Positions 35,997-44,570 of a DNA stretch of 49,225 bases are shown here, piece by piece; within the stretch, counting starts at the first letter, position 1, and each line of letters opens with the position of its first letter. Origin of the DNA: Mucilaginibacter sp. (GTDB taxonomy: Bacteria > Bacteroidota > Bacteroidia > Sphingobacteriales > Sphingobacteriaceae); assembly GCA_028287895.1 (NCBI GenBank), contig JAQBOV010000031.1, forward strand, positions 1-49,225, written 5' to 3'. The notes beneath the pieces were generated by a model. It made no database searches, was not told the origin of the DNA, and worked only from the letters and a program-made list of their open reading frames with translations. A program made the position numbers and the translations under genes.

Positions 35997-36719
35997 ATGA
36001 CCAAAAACTTACATGTCTGTTTAACACCGTCCCTTTTACCGCTTTACAACGTGGAGGAATACATTGTTGTGATCGTAGATATTTTTAGGGCCACATCGTC
36101 TATTTGCTATGGTATTGACAACGGGGCGGAGGCCATTATACCCGTTGCTGAGGTTGATGAATGCCTTGCTTACCGTGATCAAGAAACAGGCTACCTGCTG
36201 GCTGCCGAGCGAAACGGCGAAGTAGTAGCGGGTTTTGATTTCGGTAATTCGCCGTTTTCCTATACTAAAGAGAAAGTAGGGGGTAAAACCATCGTTCTGA
36301 CCACCACCAATGGAACGTATGCCTTGCATAGGTCGCGGCATGCAAAAAGGGTGGTCATCGGTTCGTTTCTTAATCTGACGGCTTTATGCGACTGGCTTAA
36401 AACACAAAACGAAAATATCTTACTGGTTTGCGCCGGCTGGAAACATAACTTCAATCTCGAAGATACTTTGTTTTCAGGCGCGGTGGTAGAGCAATTAAAG
36501 GGCGGCAACTATAAAACCGATGACCCGGCTATTGCCGCCAATGACCTCTACCAATTGGGCAGAGGGGATCTGGACGCCTATCTTGCCAAAACATCGCACA
36601 GCGAGCGCCTGAAAAAACTGGGTATTGAAGCAGACATAGCCTTCTGCTTAAATGTAGATATCACTGCGGCCATACCGGTTTTGGAAGGGGAGAGATTGGT
36701 TAAGCTGCAGTTTTATTAA
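35997..36719 (+). CDS. comB: 2-phosphosulfolactate phosphatase family protein
   Basis: ComB removes phosphate from 2-phosphosulfolactate to give sulfolactate; it is named from coenzyme M synthesis in methanogens. Conserved motifs are VVIVDIFRATSSICYGIDNG, FGNSPFSY, TTTNGTYAL and LVCAGWKHNFNLEDTLFSGA. The 240-residue length fits. This organism should not make coenzyme M, and no comA or comC is nearby, so the product sulfolactate might feed another sulfonate pathway or the true substrate may differ. Start ATG 35997. Confidence 0.9.
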   Translation: MTKNLHVCLTPSLLPLYNVEEYIVVIVDIFRATSSICYGIDNGAEAIIPVAEVDECLAYRDQETGYLLAAERNGEVVAGFDFGNSPFSYTKEKVGGKTIVLTTTNGTYALHRSRHAKRVVIGSFLNLTALCDWLKTQNENILLVCAGWKHNFNLEDTLFSGAVVEQLKGGNYKTDDPAIAANDLYQLGRGDLDAYLAKTSHSERLKKLGIEADIAFCLNVDITAAIPVLEGERLVKLQFY

Positions 36720-36749
36720 CCGTTGCAATTATAGTCCGCCGCGGCAGTA

Positions 36750-36800
36750 AGCGGCAGCACCTTTGGTTAGCGTTTTTTTATAATACCTGCTGCTGCCGCT
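36750..36800. repeat. Inverted repeat between convergent comB and mazG-like genes
   Basis: AGCGGCAGCA (36750-36759) and TGCTGCCGCT (36791-36800) are perfectly complementary, with a 31-base loop that contains seven T residues. GCGGCAG also occurs as a direct repeat just upstream (36741-36747). It fills the gap between two convergent genes and may act as a two-way transcription barrier. Confidence 0.55.
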
Positions 36801-36801
36801 G

Positions 36802-37128
36802 TTATTTCAGCTTCTCATTATTGCTGTGCCTGCCGGCATCGCGGATAGTTTTCTTTTCTAAATTTTTTACAAAGGCTTCCGTCAGGTCAATGCCGGTTTG
36901 ATTGGCAAGACAGATCAGCACAAAGAGCACATCGGCCATCTCGTCAGCCAGGTTCACTTCCGTATCCGATTTTTTGAAGGACTGTTCGCCATATTGCCTG
37001 GCCATAATGCGGGCCACCTCGCCCACCTCTTCCATTAATATGGCGGTATTGGTCAGTTCATTAAAATACCGGATGCCGGTTGTTTTTATCCATTCATCGA
37101 CAAGGTGCTGGGCTGCCTTCAGTTCCAT
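36802..37128 (-). CDS. MazG-like nucleotide pyrophosphohydrolase
   Basis: A 108-residue all-helical NTP pyrophosphohydrolase. The metal-binding motif EEVGE (Glu33, Glu34, Glu37) is followed by DEMADVLF (Glu63, Asp66), giving the family pattern ExxE...ExxD. These enzymes hydrolyse nucleoside triphosphates, often non-canonical ones, to monophosphate and pyrophosphate; the preferred substrate is unknown. It follows dtd by 15 bases on the same strand, so the two are probably cotranscribed. Confidence 0.93.
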   Translation of the reverse strand: MELKAAQHLVDEWIKTTGIRYFNELTNTAILMEEVGEVARIMARQYGEQSFKKSDTEVNLADEMADVLFVLICLANQTGIDLTEAFVKNLEKKTIRDAGRHSNNEKLK

Positions 37129-37143
37129 AAACTATTTCTTAAA

Positions 37144-37602
37144 TTAATGATTGTCTTTATCCCTGGTATCCATAATAATAGTGACCGGGCCGTCATTGAG
37201 CAAACTTATTTTCATATCAGCACCAAATATGCCCGTGGCTACTTTCTTACCGGTCAGTTCTTCCAATGTCTTTATCATCTGCTCATACATGGGTATGGCT
37301 TTATCAGGCCGTGCAGCGCGTGTAAAACCCGGGCGGTTGCCTTTTTTAGTTTGGGCGAACAGGGTAAACTGGGATATCAGTAACAGCTCGCCACCCACAT
37401 CAGCCAGCGATTTATTCATTAGCCCATTTTCATCGCCAAATACGCGCATAGCCGCTATTTTTTGGGCCAGCCATTGCAGGTCATCATTGGTGTCCGCGTC
37501 TTCAATTCCCAGCAAAACTAAAAAGCCAAGTTTAATAGCTCCTGTTATGTTGCCATCAACTGTGCAGCTGGCTTGGGTCACTCGTTGTAATACTGCGCGC
37601 AT
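37144..37602 (-). CDS. dtd: D-aminoacyl-tRNA deacylase
   Basis: It removes D-amino acids (and glycine mis-attached to tRNA-Ala) from tRNAs. The N-terminus MRAVLQRVTQASCTVDG is the classic family start, so I chose ATG 37602 over an extension of 15 codons. The motifs SQFTLFA and LNDGPVTIIMDTR (the cross-subunit Gly-Pro) form the active site. 152 residues is standard. The mazG-like gene follows after 15 bases and rsgA lies upstream on the same strand. Confidence 0.97.
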   Translation of the reverse strand: MRAVLQRVTQASCTVDGNITGAIKLGFLVLLGIEDADTNDDLQWLAQKIAAMRVFGDENGLMNKSLADVGGELLLISQFTLFAQTKKGNRPGFTRAARPDKAIPMYEQMIKTLEELTGKKVATGIFGADMKISLLNDGPVTIIMDTRDKDNH

Positions 37603-37700
37603 TTTGTTTAAATCAAGTGTCAAGAATAAACAAACAAGCGCCAGCAAGCAAGAAGATTTTTTATTTCCTGTATTCTGACTTTTAATTCCTGATCCTTAAA

Positions 37701-38621
37701 TCATGCCCTGGTATCATTCCCATGATAAATGCTCAGATAACTTTCGTAGCGGGATAGTTCTATCCGGCCATTTTCAACTGCTTTGATCACAGCACAGCCA
37801 GGCTCGTTAATATGCCGGCAGCTGTTAAAACGGCATTGATTTAGTAAAGCGCGCATTTCGGGGAAGAAGTGGCTAAGTTCATTTTTTTCAATATCGATCA
37901 CGCCTAATTCGCGGATGCCGGGGGTATCAATAATATAACCTCCCTGCGGCAGCTCAAACATCTCGGCAAAAGTAGTGGTATGCATTCCCTTATCGTGCCA
38001 TTCAGAAATTTCAGTGGTGCGCAGTTTCAGATCCGGCAGTAAGGCATTGATCAGGCTTGATTTGCCTACGCCCGAATGCCCGGAAAATAAAGTGACTTTG
38101 TTTTTTATGATTTCACCTACCTGCGTGATATTGGTTTCCTTCAAGGCAGAAACCTCATAACAAGGATAACCTATATTTTCATAAATGGCTTTATAGCCGG
38201 CTAATATCTCAAGACCCTCATCACTGAAAAGGTCGAGTTTGTTAAATGCCAGCATGGCGGGTATGTCATAAGCTTCGGCAGTTACCAAAAAGCGGTCGAT
38301 GAACCCCAGCGAGGTGCGCGGCGATGCTAAAGTAACGATCAGTAATGCCTGGTCAAGGTTGGCTGCTATGATCTGCGCCTGCTTTGACAGGTTGATAGAT
38401 TTGCGGATAATATAATTTCTGCGGGGATGCAGTTTGGTGATCACCCCTGTTCCCTGCTCCGGCTCCATTTCGAAATCCACGATATCACCTACTGCGATGG
38501 GATTGGTAGTGGTAATCCCTTTGGTGCGGAATATACCCTTTATACGGCAGTCGAACCTTTGCCCTTCTTTGGTTTGTACCTGGTACCAGCTGCCGGTTGA
38601 TTTGGTTATTAGTCCCTCCAT
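37701..38621 (-). CDS. rsgA: Ribosome small-subunit-dependent GTPase A
   Basis: A circularly permuted GTPase that helps mature the 30S subunit. After an N-terminal OB fold (1-70), the order of motifs is G4 NKLD (127-130), G1 GHSGVGKSS (181-189) and G3 DTPGIRELG, which shows the permutation. A C-terminal zinc knuckle (CRFNSCRHINEPGC) is complete. Length 306 is normal. It lies on the minus strand upstream of dtd and mazG with about 100 bases between. Confidence 0.97.
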   Translation of the reverse strand: MEGLITKSTGSWYQVQTKEGQRFDCRIKGIFRTKGITTTNPIAVGDIVDFEMEPEQGTGVITKLHPRRNYIIRKSINLSKQAQIIAANLDQALLIVTLASPRTSLGFIDRFLVTAEAYDIPAMLAFNKLDLFSDEGLEILAGYKAIYENIGYPCYEVSALKETNITQVGEIIKNKVTLFSGHSGVGKSSLINALLPDLKLRTTEISEWHDKGMHTTTFAEMFELPQGGYIIDTPGIRELGVIDIEKNELSHFFPEMRALLNQCRFNSCRHINEPGCAVIKAVENGRIELSRYESYLSIYHGNDTRA

Positions 38622-38772
38622 ATTAACAAGCTCAAAAGTAACTAAATTACATAGCTTATTAATTTACCATCGCTTTATTAGAAGGTAACGCAGGCCGTTA
38701 CAGCATCACTGGTACTTTTAATTAGTGTTCTGCGCTGCGCCGCACTAGTACATTTCAATGCGCGACGGAAAG

Positions 38773-38808
38773 AAAAAAAGCTGGACTGAAGTTAATCGTT
38801 GCAGCTTT
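38773..38808 (-). terminator. Probable terminator overlapping the DoxX stop codon
   Basis: On the minus strand AAAGCTG pairs with CAGCTTT (7 bp) around an 18-base loop, followed by a T-rich run. The left arm lies within the last codons of the DoxX gene. Confidence 0.5.
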
Positions 38809-39232
38809 CCAGATAATTTTCCAGGGACAGCTTTCCCGAGCCGATCACCGCAAATACGACCAGGAATATCAGGGCCGCCACCGATGACAACAGATCGGTA
38901 TTAAAGGGTGATTGCAGTATATTGATAAAAAATACCGCCCCAAATACCACAGGAATCTGCATAATCGCTGAAAAACGGGTGAGGATGCCCAGGGCAATTA
39001 AGGTTCCGCCTACCATATGTACAAAGGTGACGTAGTATACCAATGCCACCAGCACACCGGAAGGAAGGGTGACGTCTGGTTGATTTTCAATAATATATTT
39101 CAAATTAGCTGTATTCTCCATAAAGCCTAATCCTTTGAGGAGCAAAAAGATGCCTAAAGCTATCCGGACAATGTCCAGGAATCTAGGGTGGTGGCTATCT
39201 CCCCATTTTTCAATTTTGTGAATCAAATTCAT
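38792..39232 (-). CDS. DoxX-family membrane protein
   Basis: A 146-residue protein with four membrane helices: VRIALGIFLLLKGLGFME, LVALVYYVTFVHMVGGTLIA, IMQIPVVFGAVFFINIL and LLSSVAALIFLVVFAVIGSG. The conserved Lys-Gly-Leu-Gly-Phe near the first helix and the His-Met-Val-Gly-Gly in the second match DoxX proteins. The function in Bacteroidota is unassigned. It is only distantly similar to the DoxX protein at 19978-20424. A candidate terminator overlaps its end. Confidence 0.88.
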   Translation of the reverse strand: MNLIHKIEKWGDSHHPRFLDIVRIALGIFLLLKGLGFMENTANLKYIIENQPDVTLPSGVLVALVYYVTFVHMVGGTLIALGILTRFSAIMQIPVVFGAVFFINILQSPFNTDLLSSVAALIFLVVFAVIGSGKLSLENYLESCND

Positions 39233-39338
39233 AAATACTCTCCTTAAATGAGCAGGTTAAGTACAATTATTGTATATCAAATGTAACGAAATTATTACGT
39301 TTGTTCGTTTTTTTTATAATGATATAGTACTGGATAGA

Positions 39339-39611
39339 TTATTCGGCCGTCGTCGGGTCAATAATTGCAGATACCTGACTTACAGAATTCGCCGGAAACC
39401 CGCCCTGTTGTGCATGTTCACGCACCATTTCCTCATTCGGCGCAATGTAAACGCAATAGATTTTGTCACCGGTTACATAACTGTTTATCCACTGAATCTG
39501 CGGACCCATTTTGTTTAATACCCCGCAAGAAGTTTGTGAAATAGCTTTCAATTGCTCGGCAGACAGTTCACCTGCACCGGGGATTTCTCTTTCAATTACA
39601 TACTTAGGCAT
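39339..39611 (-). CDS. DUF4242 small protein
   Basis: A 90-residue protein starting MPKYVIEREIPGAGELSAEQ, the typical opening of DUF4242 proteins (ferredoxin-like fold). The central part WINSYVTGDKIYCVYIAPNE and the segment EMVREHAQQGGFP are family hallmarks; the Cys and His there resemble the metal-binding site seen in a nickel-binding member from Streptomyces. Its role here is unknown. Monocistronic, ATG 39611. Confidence 0.88.
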   Translation of the reverse strand: MPKYVIEREIPGAGELSAEQLKAISQTSCGVLNKMGPQIQWINSYVTGDKIYCVYIAPNEEMVREHAQQGGFPANSVSQVSAIIDPTTAE

Positions 39612-39783
39612 AACCGTAGGTTTTAAGTATAAAATAATGAATGAACGCTTAAGATATTTTGGCGATAGTAGCTCGCGACTTCCAAATAAATATACGGAGA
39701 TTTCTTAACTTCCAAACCTAAAATAGCGTTTGTAATGCATTTATTTTCAAGGCAGTATTCGAATGAACTGCGTTTAAAATGTG

Positions 39784-39795
39784 GCAATCGATTGC
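39784..39795. promoter_or_regulatory. Candidate LacI-type operator before xylB
   Basis: GCAATCGATTGC is a perfect 12-bp palindrome with a central CG, like operators of LacI-family repressors. It lies 55 bases before the xylB start, in the only promoter region of the xylose operon. The cognate regulator is not in the window. Confidence 0.5.
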
Positions 39796-39849
39796 ATGAT
39801 GAAAAAATAATTTAATTTAGGCCTTAATTACTTCGAACCAAAATAAACC

Positions 39850-41337
39850 ATGCTGTTGTTAGGAATTGATATTGGAACATCGTCCGTTAAGGTTTCCGTT
39901 GTGGATCCGGTTTTACAAAGGGCAATAGCTTCCGCTCAATACCCTGATAATGAAAGCCCGATCCTGGCATCACAACCCGGCTGGGCCGAGCAATCGCCGG
40001 ATATGTGGTGGCAGCAGCTGCAACATGCCATTCAATTGTGTAATAACAGCGGTAGCTATAACCCGCATGATATTTCGGCTATCGGCATTGCTTACCAGAT
40101 GCATGGCCTGGTCTTGGTCAATAAGGACCAGCATGTACTTCGTAATAGTATCATCTGGTGTGACAGCCGGGCGGTTGACATCGGAAATAAGGCGTTTAAT
40201 GATATCGGCGAAAAAAGATGTTTAAGCCATCTGCTTAACTCGCCCGGAAATTTTACCGCTTCCAAACTGGCATGGGTCAAACTAAACGAGCCGGCTGTAT
40301 ATGAACAAATAGACCGGGTTATGCTCCCCGGTGATTTTATCGCCATGAAACTTACCGGCGAGATCACCACCTCGGTGTCGGCTTTGTCGGAAGGTATTTT
40401 TTATGATTTTGCAAATAGTCAGCTCTCAGAAGATATCCTGAGCTATTATGGCTTCAGCGAAAATCTGTTTCCGGCTATACAGCCGGTGTTTTCAAATCAC
40501 GGTACGCTATTAAGATCAGTTGCCGAAAAACTAAGATTAAAAGCCGGCATACCGATCACTTACAAAGCCGGCGATCAACCTAATAATGCACTTTCCCTGA
40601 ATGTATTAAATCCGGGTGAAGTGGCGGCAACAGCAGGTACTTCCGGTGTGATCTATGGTGTGAGCGATCAGTTGACTTATGACCGGCAATCAAGGGTAAA
40701 CACTTTTGCCCATGTCAACTATAGCCAGCAGCAAAAACGCCTGGGCGTTTTGCTTTGCATTAATGGTACAGGCAGGTTATATAACTGGATGAAAAATCTT
40801 TTTGGGCCGCCGGTAAGTTACTCACAGATGAATGAAAAAGCGGCTAAAGCGCCATCCGGTAGTTCCGGTCTGCGCATTTTGCCCTTTGGGAACGGTGCTG
40901 AACGCATGCTCAATAACAAGGCCCCTGGTGCGCATATTCATCATATCGACCTGAATTTACATGGACAGTCACATGTTTTCAGGGCGGTACAGGAAGGTAT
41001 TGCCTGCGCGTTCAGGTACGGACTGGATATCATGCGGGAGAACGGGATGAACCCTTCGGTTATCCGCGCCGGGAAAGCGAACCTGTTTTTGAGCGATTTG
41101 TTTGCCGAAATATTTGTAAACGCAACAGGCGTGCCGGTTGAGCTGTACCTAAATGACGGAAGCACCGGAGCTGCACTGGGCGCCGGTATCGGTTCAGGGA
41201 TATTTACCTCCTCAGCTGAAGCTTTCAGCAAAATTCAAAAAATAAAGGTAATTGAGCCATCAGGCGCTCAATTTGAGCCGATTTACCAGCACTGGAAAGA
41301 TCTGCTCGAATCACAGCTGGAAAAAACCAATCAATAA
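39850..41337 (+). CDS. xylB: Xylulokinase
   Basis: An FGGY-family sugar kinase of 495 residues that phosphorylates D-xylulose to xylulose 5-phosphate. The N-terminal phosphate motif LLGIDIGTSSVKVSVVD, the substrate-binding region AYQMHGLVLVNKD, the GDQPNNALSLNVLNPGEVAA segment and the ATP-side motifs (NDGSTGAALGAGIGSG) are present. Xylose isomerase follows after 26 bases and a sugar symporter after that, which supports xylulose as the substrate over other FGGY sugars. Confidence 0.96.
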   Translation: MLLLGIDIGTSSVKVSVVDPVLQRAIASAQYPDNESPILASQPGWAEQSPDMWWQQLQHAIQLCNNSGSYNPHDISAIGIAYQMHGLVLVNKDQHVLRNSIIWCDSRAVDIGNKAFNDIGEKRCLSHLLNSPGNFTASKLAWVKLNEPAVYEQIDRVMLPGDFIAMKLTGEITTSVSALSEGIFYDFANSQLSEDILSYYGFSENLFPAIQPVFSNHGTLLRSVAEKLRLKAGIPITYKAGDQPNNALSLNVLNPGEVAATAGTSGVIYGVSDQLTYDRQSRVNTFAHVNYSQQQKRLGVLLCINGTGRLYNWMKNLFGPPVSYSQMNEKAAKAPSGSSGLRILPFGNGAERMLNNKAPGAHIHHIDLNLHGQSHVFRAVQEGIACAFRYGLDIMRENGMNPSVIRAGKANLFLSDLFAEIFVNATGVPVELYLNDGSTGAALGAGIGSGIFTSSAEAFSKIQKIKVIEPSGAQFEPIYQHWKDLLESQLEKTNQ

Positions 41338-41363
41338 TTCGATAATTCAATAAACCATTAATT

Positions 41364-42689
41364 ATGATACTCACAGGCGAAAAAGAATTTTTTAAAGGCA
41401 TCGGCCAGGTTAAATATGAAGGCCCTCAAAGTGACAACCCTTTGGCATTCCGCTGGTATGATGCGGATAAAATAGTTGCAGGAAAATCCATGAAGGATCA
41501 TTTACGTTTTTCCTGTGCCTACTGGCATTCGTTCTGCGGCTCCGGCGCAGATCCCTTCGGCGAGCCAACGCATTTGTTCCCCTGGAATGAAAAGGCAGAT
41601 GCTACCAGCCGCGCCAAAGATAAAATGGATGCAGCTTTTGAGTTTATCACCAAAATGAACCTGCCTTATTATTGTTTTCATGATGTGGACGTGGTGGATT
41701 ATACCAGCAATATCCATGAAAACGACAAGCGCCTGCAGGCCTTGACCGATTATGCCAAGCAAAAACAGGCAGCCAGCGGTGTAAAATTACTTTGGGGCAC
41801 CTCTAATTTATTTTCGCACCGCAGGTATATGAACGGCGCGGCCACTAATCCCGATTTTCATGTGCTAAGCCATGCCGCTGCCCAGGTTAAGGCAGCTTTG
41901 GATGCCACCATTGCTTTGGGTGGAGAGAACTACGTATTCTGGGGTGGCCGTGAAGGCTATATGACCCTGCTCAATACCGACATGAAACGTGAACAGGAAC
42001 ATTTTGCCCAGTTTTTACATAAGGCGATAGATTACGCCCGCGGCCAGGGTTTTAAGGGGACTTTCTTTATCGAGCCAAAACCATGTGAACCAACCAAGCA
42101 TCAATATGATTATGATGCAGCAACCGTGCTTGGCTTTTTACAGAAATACGACCTGCTGAAAGACATGAAGCTTAACATAGAAGTGAATCATGCTACACTG
42201 GCCGGCCATACTTTCCAGCATGAATTGCAGGTGGCGGCTGATGCCGGCTTATTAGGCTCCATTGACGCCAACCGCGGGGATTATCAAAATGGCTGGGATA
42301 CCGACCAGTTTCCCAATAACATCAATGAGGTAGTTGAAATGATGCTGATCATTTTGGAAGCAGGCGGTTTTCAGGGTGGTGGAATCAACTTCGACGCCAA
42401 GATCCGCAGAAACTCAACCGATCCGGCTGATCTTTTCTATGCACATATTGGCGGCATGGATGTTTTTGCCCGGGCGCTGATTATTGCAGATCAGATCCTG
42501 CAAAGATCAGAATATAAAAAAATAAGAAAGGAGAGATATGCATCATTTGACAAGGGCACCGGTAAAGCTTTTGAAGAAGGAAAAGTAAGCCTGGAGGGCC
42601 TTAGAGACTATGCTATAGCGAATGGCGAGCCGGAAACATTAAGCGGCAAACAAGAATATCTTGAAAATTTGATAAATCGCTATATATAG
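41364..42689 (+). CDS. xylA: Xylose isomerase
   Basis: It converts D-xylose to D-xylulose in a metal-dependent TIM barrel. The catalytic His motif is [10 protein letters not shown], metal and substrate ligands lie in [45 protein letters not shown] and [18 protein letters not shown], and the C-terminal part has [20 protein letters not shown]. The length of 441 and the sequence style are those of the long (class II) type found in Bacteroidota. Second gene of the xylBA-symporter operon. Confidence 0.98.
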   Translation: MILTGEKEFFKGIGQVKYEGPQSDNPLAFRWYDADKIVAGKSMKDHLRFSCAYWHSFCGSGADPFGEPTHLFPWNEKADATSRAKDKMDAAFEFITKMNLPYYCFHDVDVVDYTSNIHENDKRLQALTDYAKQKQAASGVKLLWGTSNLFSHRRYMNGAATNPDFHVLSHAAAQVKAALDATIALGGENYVFWGGREGYMTLLNTDMKREQEHFAQFLHKAIDYARGQGFKGTFFIEPKPCEPTKHQYDYDAATVLGFLQKYDLLKDMKLNIEVNHATLAGHTFQHELQVAADAGLLGSIDANRGDYQNGWDTDQFPNNINEVVEMMLIILEAGGFQGGGINFDAKIRRNSTDPADLFYAHIGGMDVFARALIIADQILQRSEYKKIRKERYASFDKGTGKAFEEGKVSLEGLRDYAIANGEPETLSGKQEYLENLINRYI

Positions 42690-42731
42690 TTTATAATTGT
42701 CAAACCAACATATTAAAACCTAGAATTTCAT

Positions 42732-44417
42732 ATGCATACTTTAACCACGGGCGACTATATTGTATTTGTCATATACTTTATAATTGTTGCCAGCTACGGG
42801 TATTGGGTATACCGGCGAAAACATAACGCGGATGCCACTTCCAAAGATTATTTTTTAGCAGCAGGTTCGCTTACCTGGTGGGCCATAGGCGCCTCACTGA
42901 TTGCTTCCAATATCTCAGCCGAGCAAATGGTTGGCATGAGCGGATCAGGGTTCTCCATGGGTCTTGCCATATCGGCATATGAATGGATGGCCGCAGCAAC
43001 CTTGGTTATTGTAGCCGTATTTTTTATACCTGTATATCTTAAAAATAAGATATATACCATGCCCCAGTTCCTCAATCAGCGATATAATAGCAGGGTGGCC
43101 ATGATCATGGCCGTTTTCTGGCTGTTATTGTACATTGTCGTTAACCTGACTTCAATCCTGTACCTGGGCGCCATTGCAATTCATGGTATTTCCGGCATTG
43201 ATATGAAGGTATGTGTGGGCGGACTGGCAATTTTTGCTATCATTATTACCCTTGGCGGCATGAAGGTGATCGGCTATACCGATGTTATCCAGGTATTCTT
43301 CCTGATCCTTGGAGGATTGGTAACTACTTACATCGCTGTTACGCAGGTAGCAGAACACTTCGGGACTCCCGGCTTGTTGAATGGCTTAAAACTGATGAAA
43401 ACGCATGCCGCAGATCATTTTCAAATGATATTTAAAAAAGATAACGCGCATTATGCAGACTTGCCGGGCCTGACAGTTCTGATAGGCGGTCTGTGGATTA
43501 CCAACCTTAACTATTGGGGCTGTAACCAGTATATCACCCAACGCGCTTTGGGTGCTGACCTGAAGACTGCGCGAAGCGGTATTTTATTTGCAGCATTTTT
43601 GAAATTACTGATGCCGGTTATTGTTGTTTTACCCGGTATCGCAGCTTATATCTTGTATAAGGAAAATGTATTTCACTCACAAATGATGGTAAACGGTGAG
43701 GTGAACCCTGATAATGCTTATCCTTCATTACTTAACCTGTTGCCGCCCTGGTTTAAAGGATTATCCTTTGCCGCTTTAACTGCCGCTGTTGTAGCCTCTC
43801 TTGCCGGTAAAGCCAATAGTATTGCTACGATATTCACACTTGATATCTATAAAAAGAAAATTAAGCCCGGTGCAGCAGATAAGGAACTGGTTTGGGTCGG
43901 TAAAGTTGCGGTTGTTGTCGCTATGTTATTAGGGGTGATTATTTCCCCGTTCCTGGGTATCGATAAAAAGGGGGGATTCCAATTTATACAGGAATACACC
44001 GGCTTTGTATCACCCGGTATATTTGCCATGTTCCTGCTTGGGTTTTTCTGGAAGAAAACAACCTCAAATGCCGCTTTATTTGCTACCATCGGCGGTTTCA
44101 TCCTTTCGGTTATATTTAAAGTATTACCAAAGTTTATGGACCTGGCATTTTTGAAGGGAACAGGATTTTCAACCTTGGTACTGCAACCGGATGGAAAAAC
44201 TCAGGTGTATGAGATGCCCTTCCTTGACCGCATGGGTGTCGTTTTTGTTATATGTGTTATTGGGATGTATATTATTTCGATGATCGAAAATCCAAAGGGT
44301 GATCGTACAAATGCTTTGGAAATAGATACTAAAATGTTTAAAGTATCCAATGGTTTTGCCGTCGGTGCACTTATCATTGCCGGGATCCTTGTAGCCTTAT
44401 ATACCGTGTTCTGGTAA
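42732..44417 (+). CDS. Sodium/sugar symporter (SSS family), probably xylose
   Basis: An inner-membrane symporter of 561 residues with about 14 helices. Features of the SGLT-like group are DYFLAAGSLTWWAIGASLIA with SNISAEQMVGMSG (sodium site region), WITNLNYWGCNQYITQRALG (the sugar-binding N and Q residues), and LTAAVVASLAGKANSIATIF. It is the third gene after xylB and xylA, which makes xylose the likely cargo; that is inference from context. A strong terminator follows. Confidence 0.93.
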   Translation: MHTLTTGDYIVFVIYFIIVASYGYWVYRRKHNADATSKDYFLAAGSLTWWAIGASLIASNISAEQMVGMSGSGFSMGLAISAYEWMAAATLVIVAVFFIPVYLKNKIYTMPQFLNQRYNSRVAMIMAVFWLLLYIVVNLTSILYLGAIAIHGISGIDMKVCVGGLAIFAIIITLGGMKVIGYTDVIQVFFLILGGLVTTYIAVTQVAEHFGTPGLLNGLKLMKTHAADHFQMIFKKDNAHYADLPGLTVLIGGLWITNLNYWGCNQYITQRALGADLKTARSGILFAAFLKLLMPVIVVLPGIAAYILYKENVFHSQMMVNGEVNPDNAYPSLLNLLPPWFKGLSFAALTAAVVASLAGKANSIATIFTLDIYKKKIKPGAADKELVWVGKVAVVVAMLLGVIISPFLGIDKKGGFQFIQEYTGFVSPGIFAMFLLGFFWKKTTSNAALFATIGGFILSVIFKVLPKFMDLAFLKGTGFSTLVLQPDGKTQVYEMPFLDRMGVVFVICVIGMYIISMIENPKGDRTNALEIDTKMFKVSNGFAVGALIIAGILVALYTVFW

Positions 44418-44443
44418 GCATTTCAATCACTCGAATAAGTGGG

Positions 44444-44472
44444 GCGTCGCGATTTATCGGGGCGCTTTTTTT
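44444..44472 (+). terminator. Rho-independent terminator after the xylose operon
   Basis: GCGTCGCGA (44444-44452), loop TTTA, TCGGGGCGC (44457-44465) form a 9-bp stem with one mismatch and a G-U pair, followed by seven T residues. It separates the xylose genes from the uronate genes. Confidence 0.85.
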
Positions 44473-44570
44473 ATGGACTAAAAGCCAATGTAACAATCCA
44501 ATAGCGAAGAATTACAGTTGATACCAATTTGTCTTATATTTAGGCCTGAATCAATAAGCCATCTGTCTGC

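Noticed and set aside
37151..37678. 175-residue frame antisense to dtd
   Set aside because: Shadow of a conserved gene; Ser-rich with no family features.
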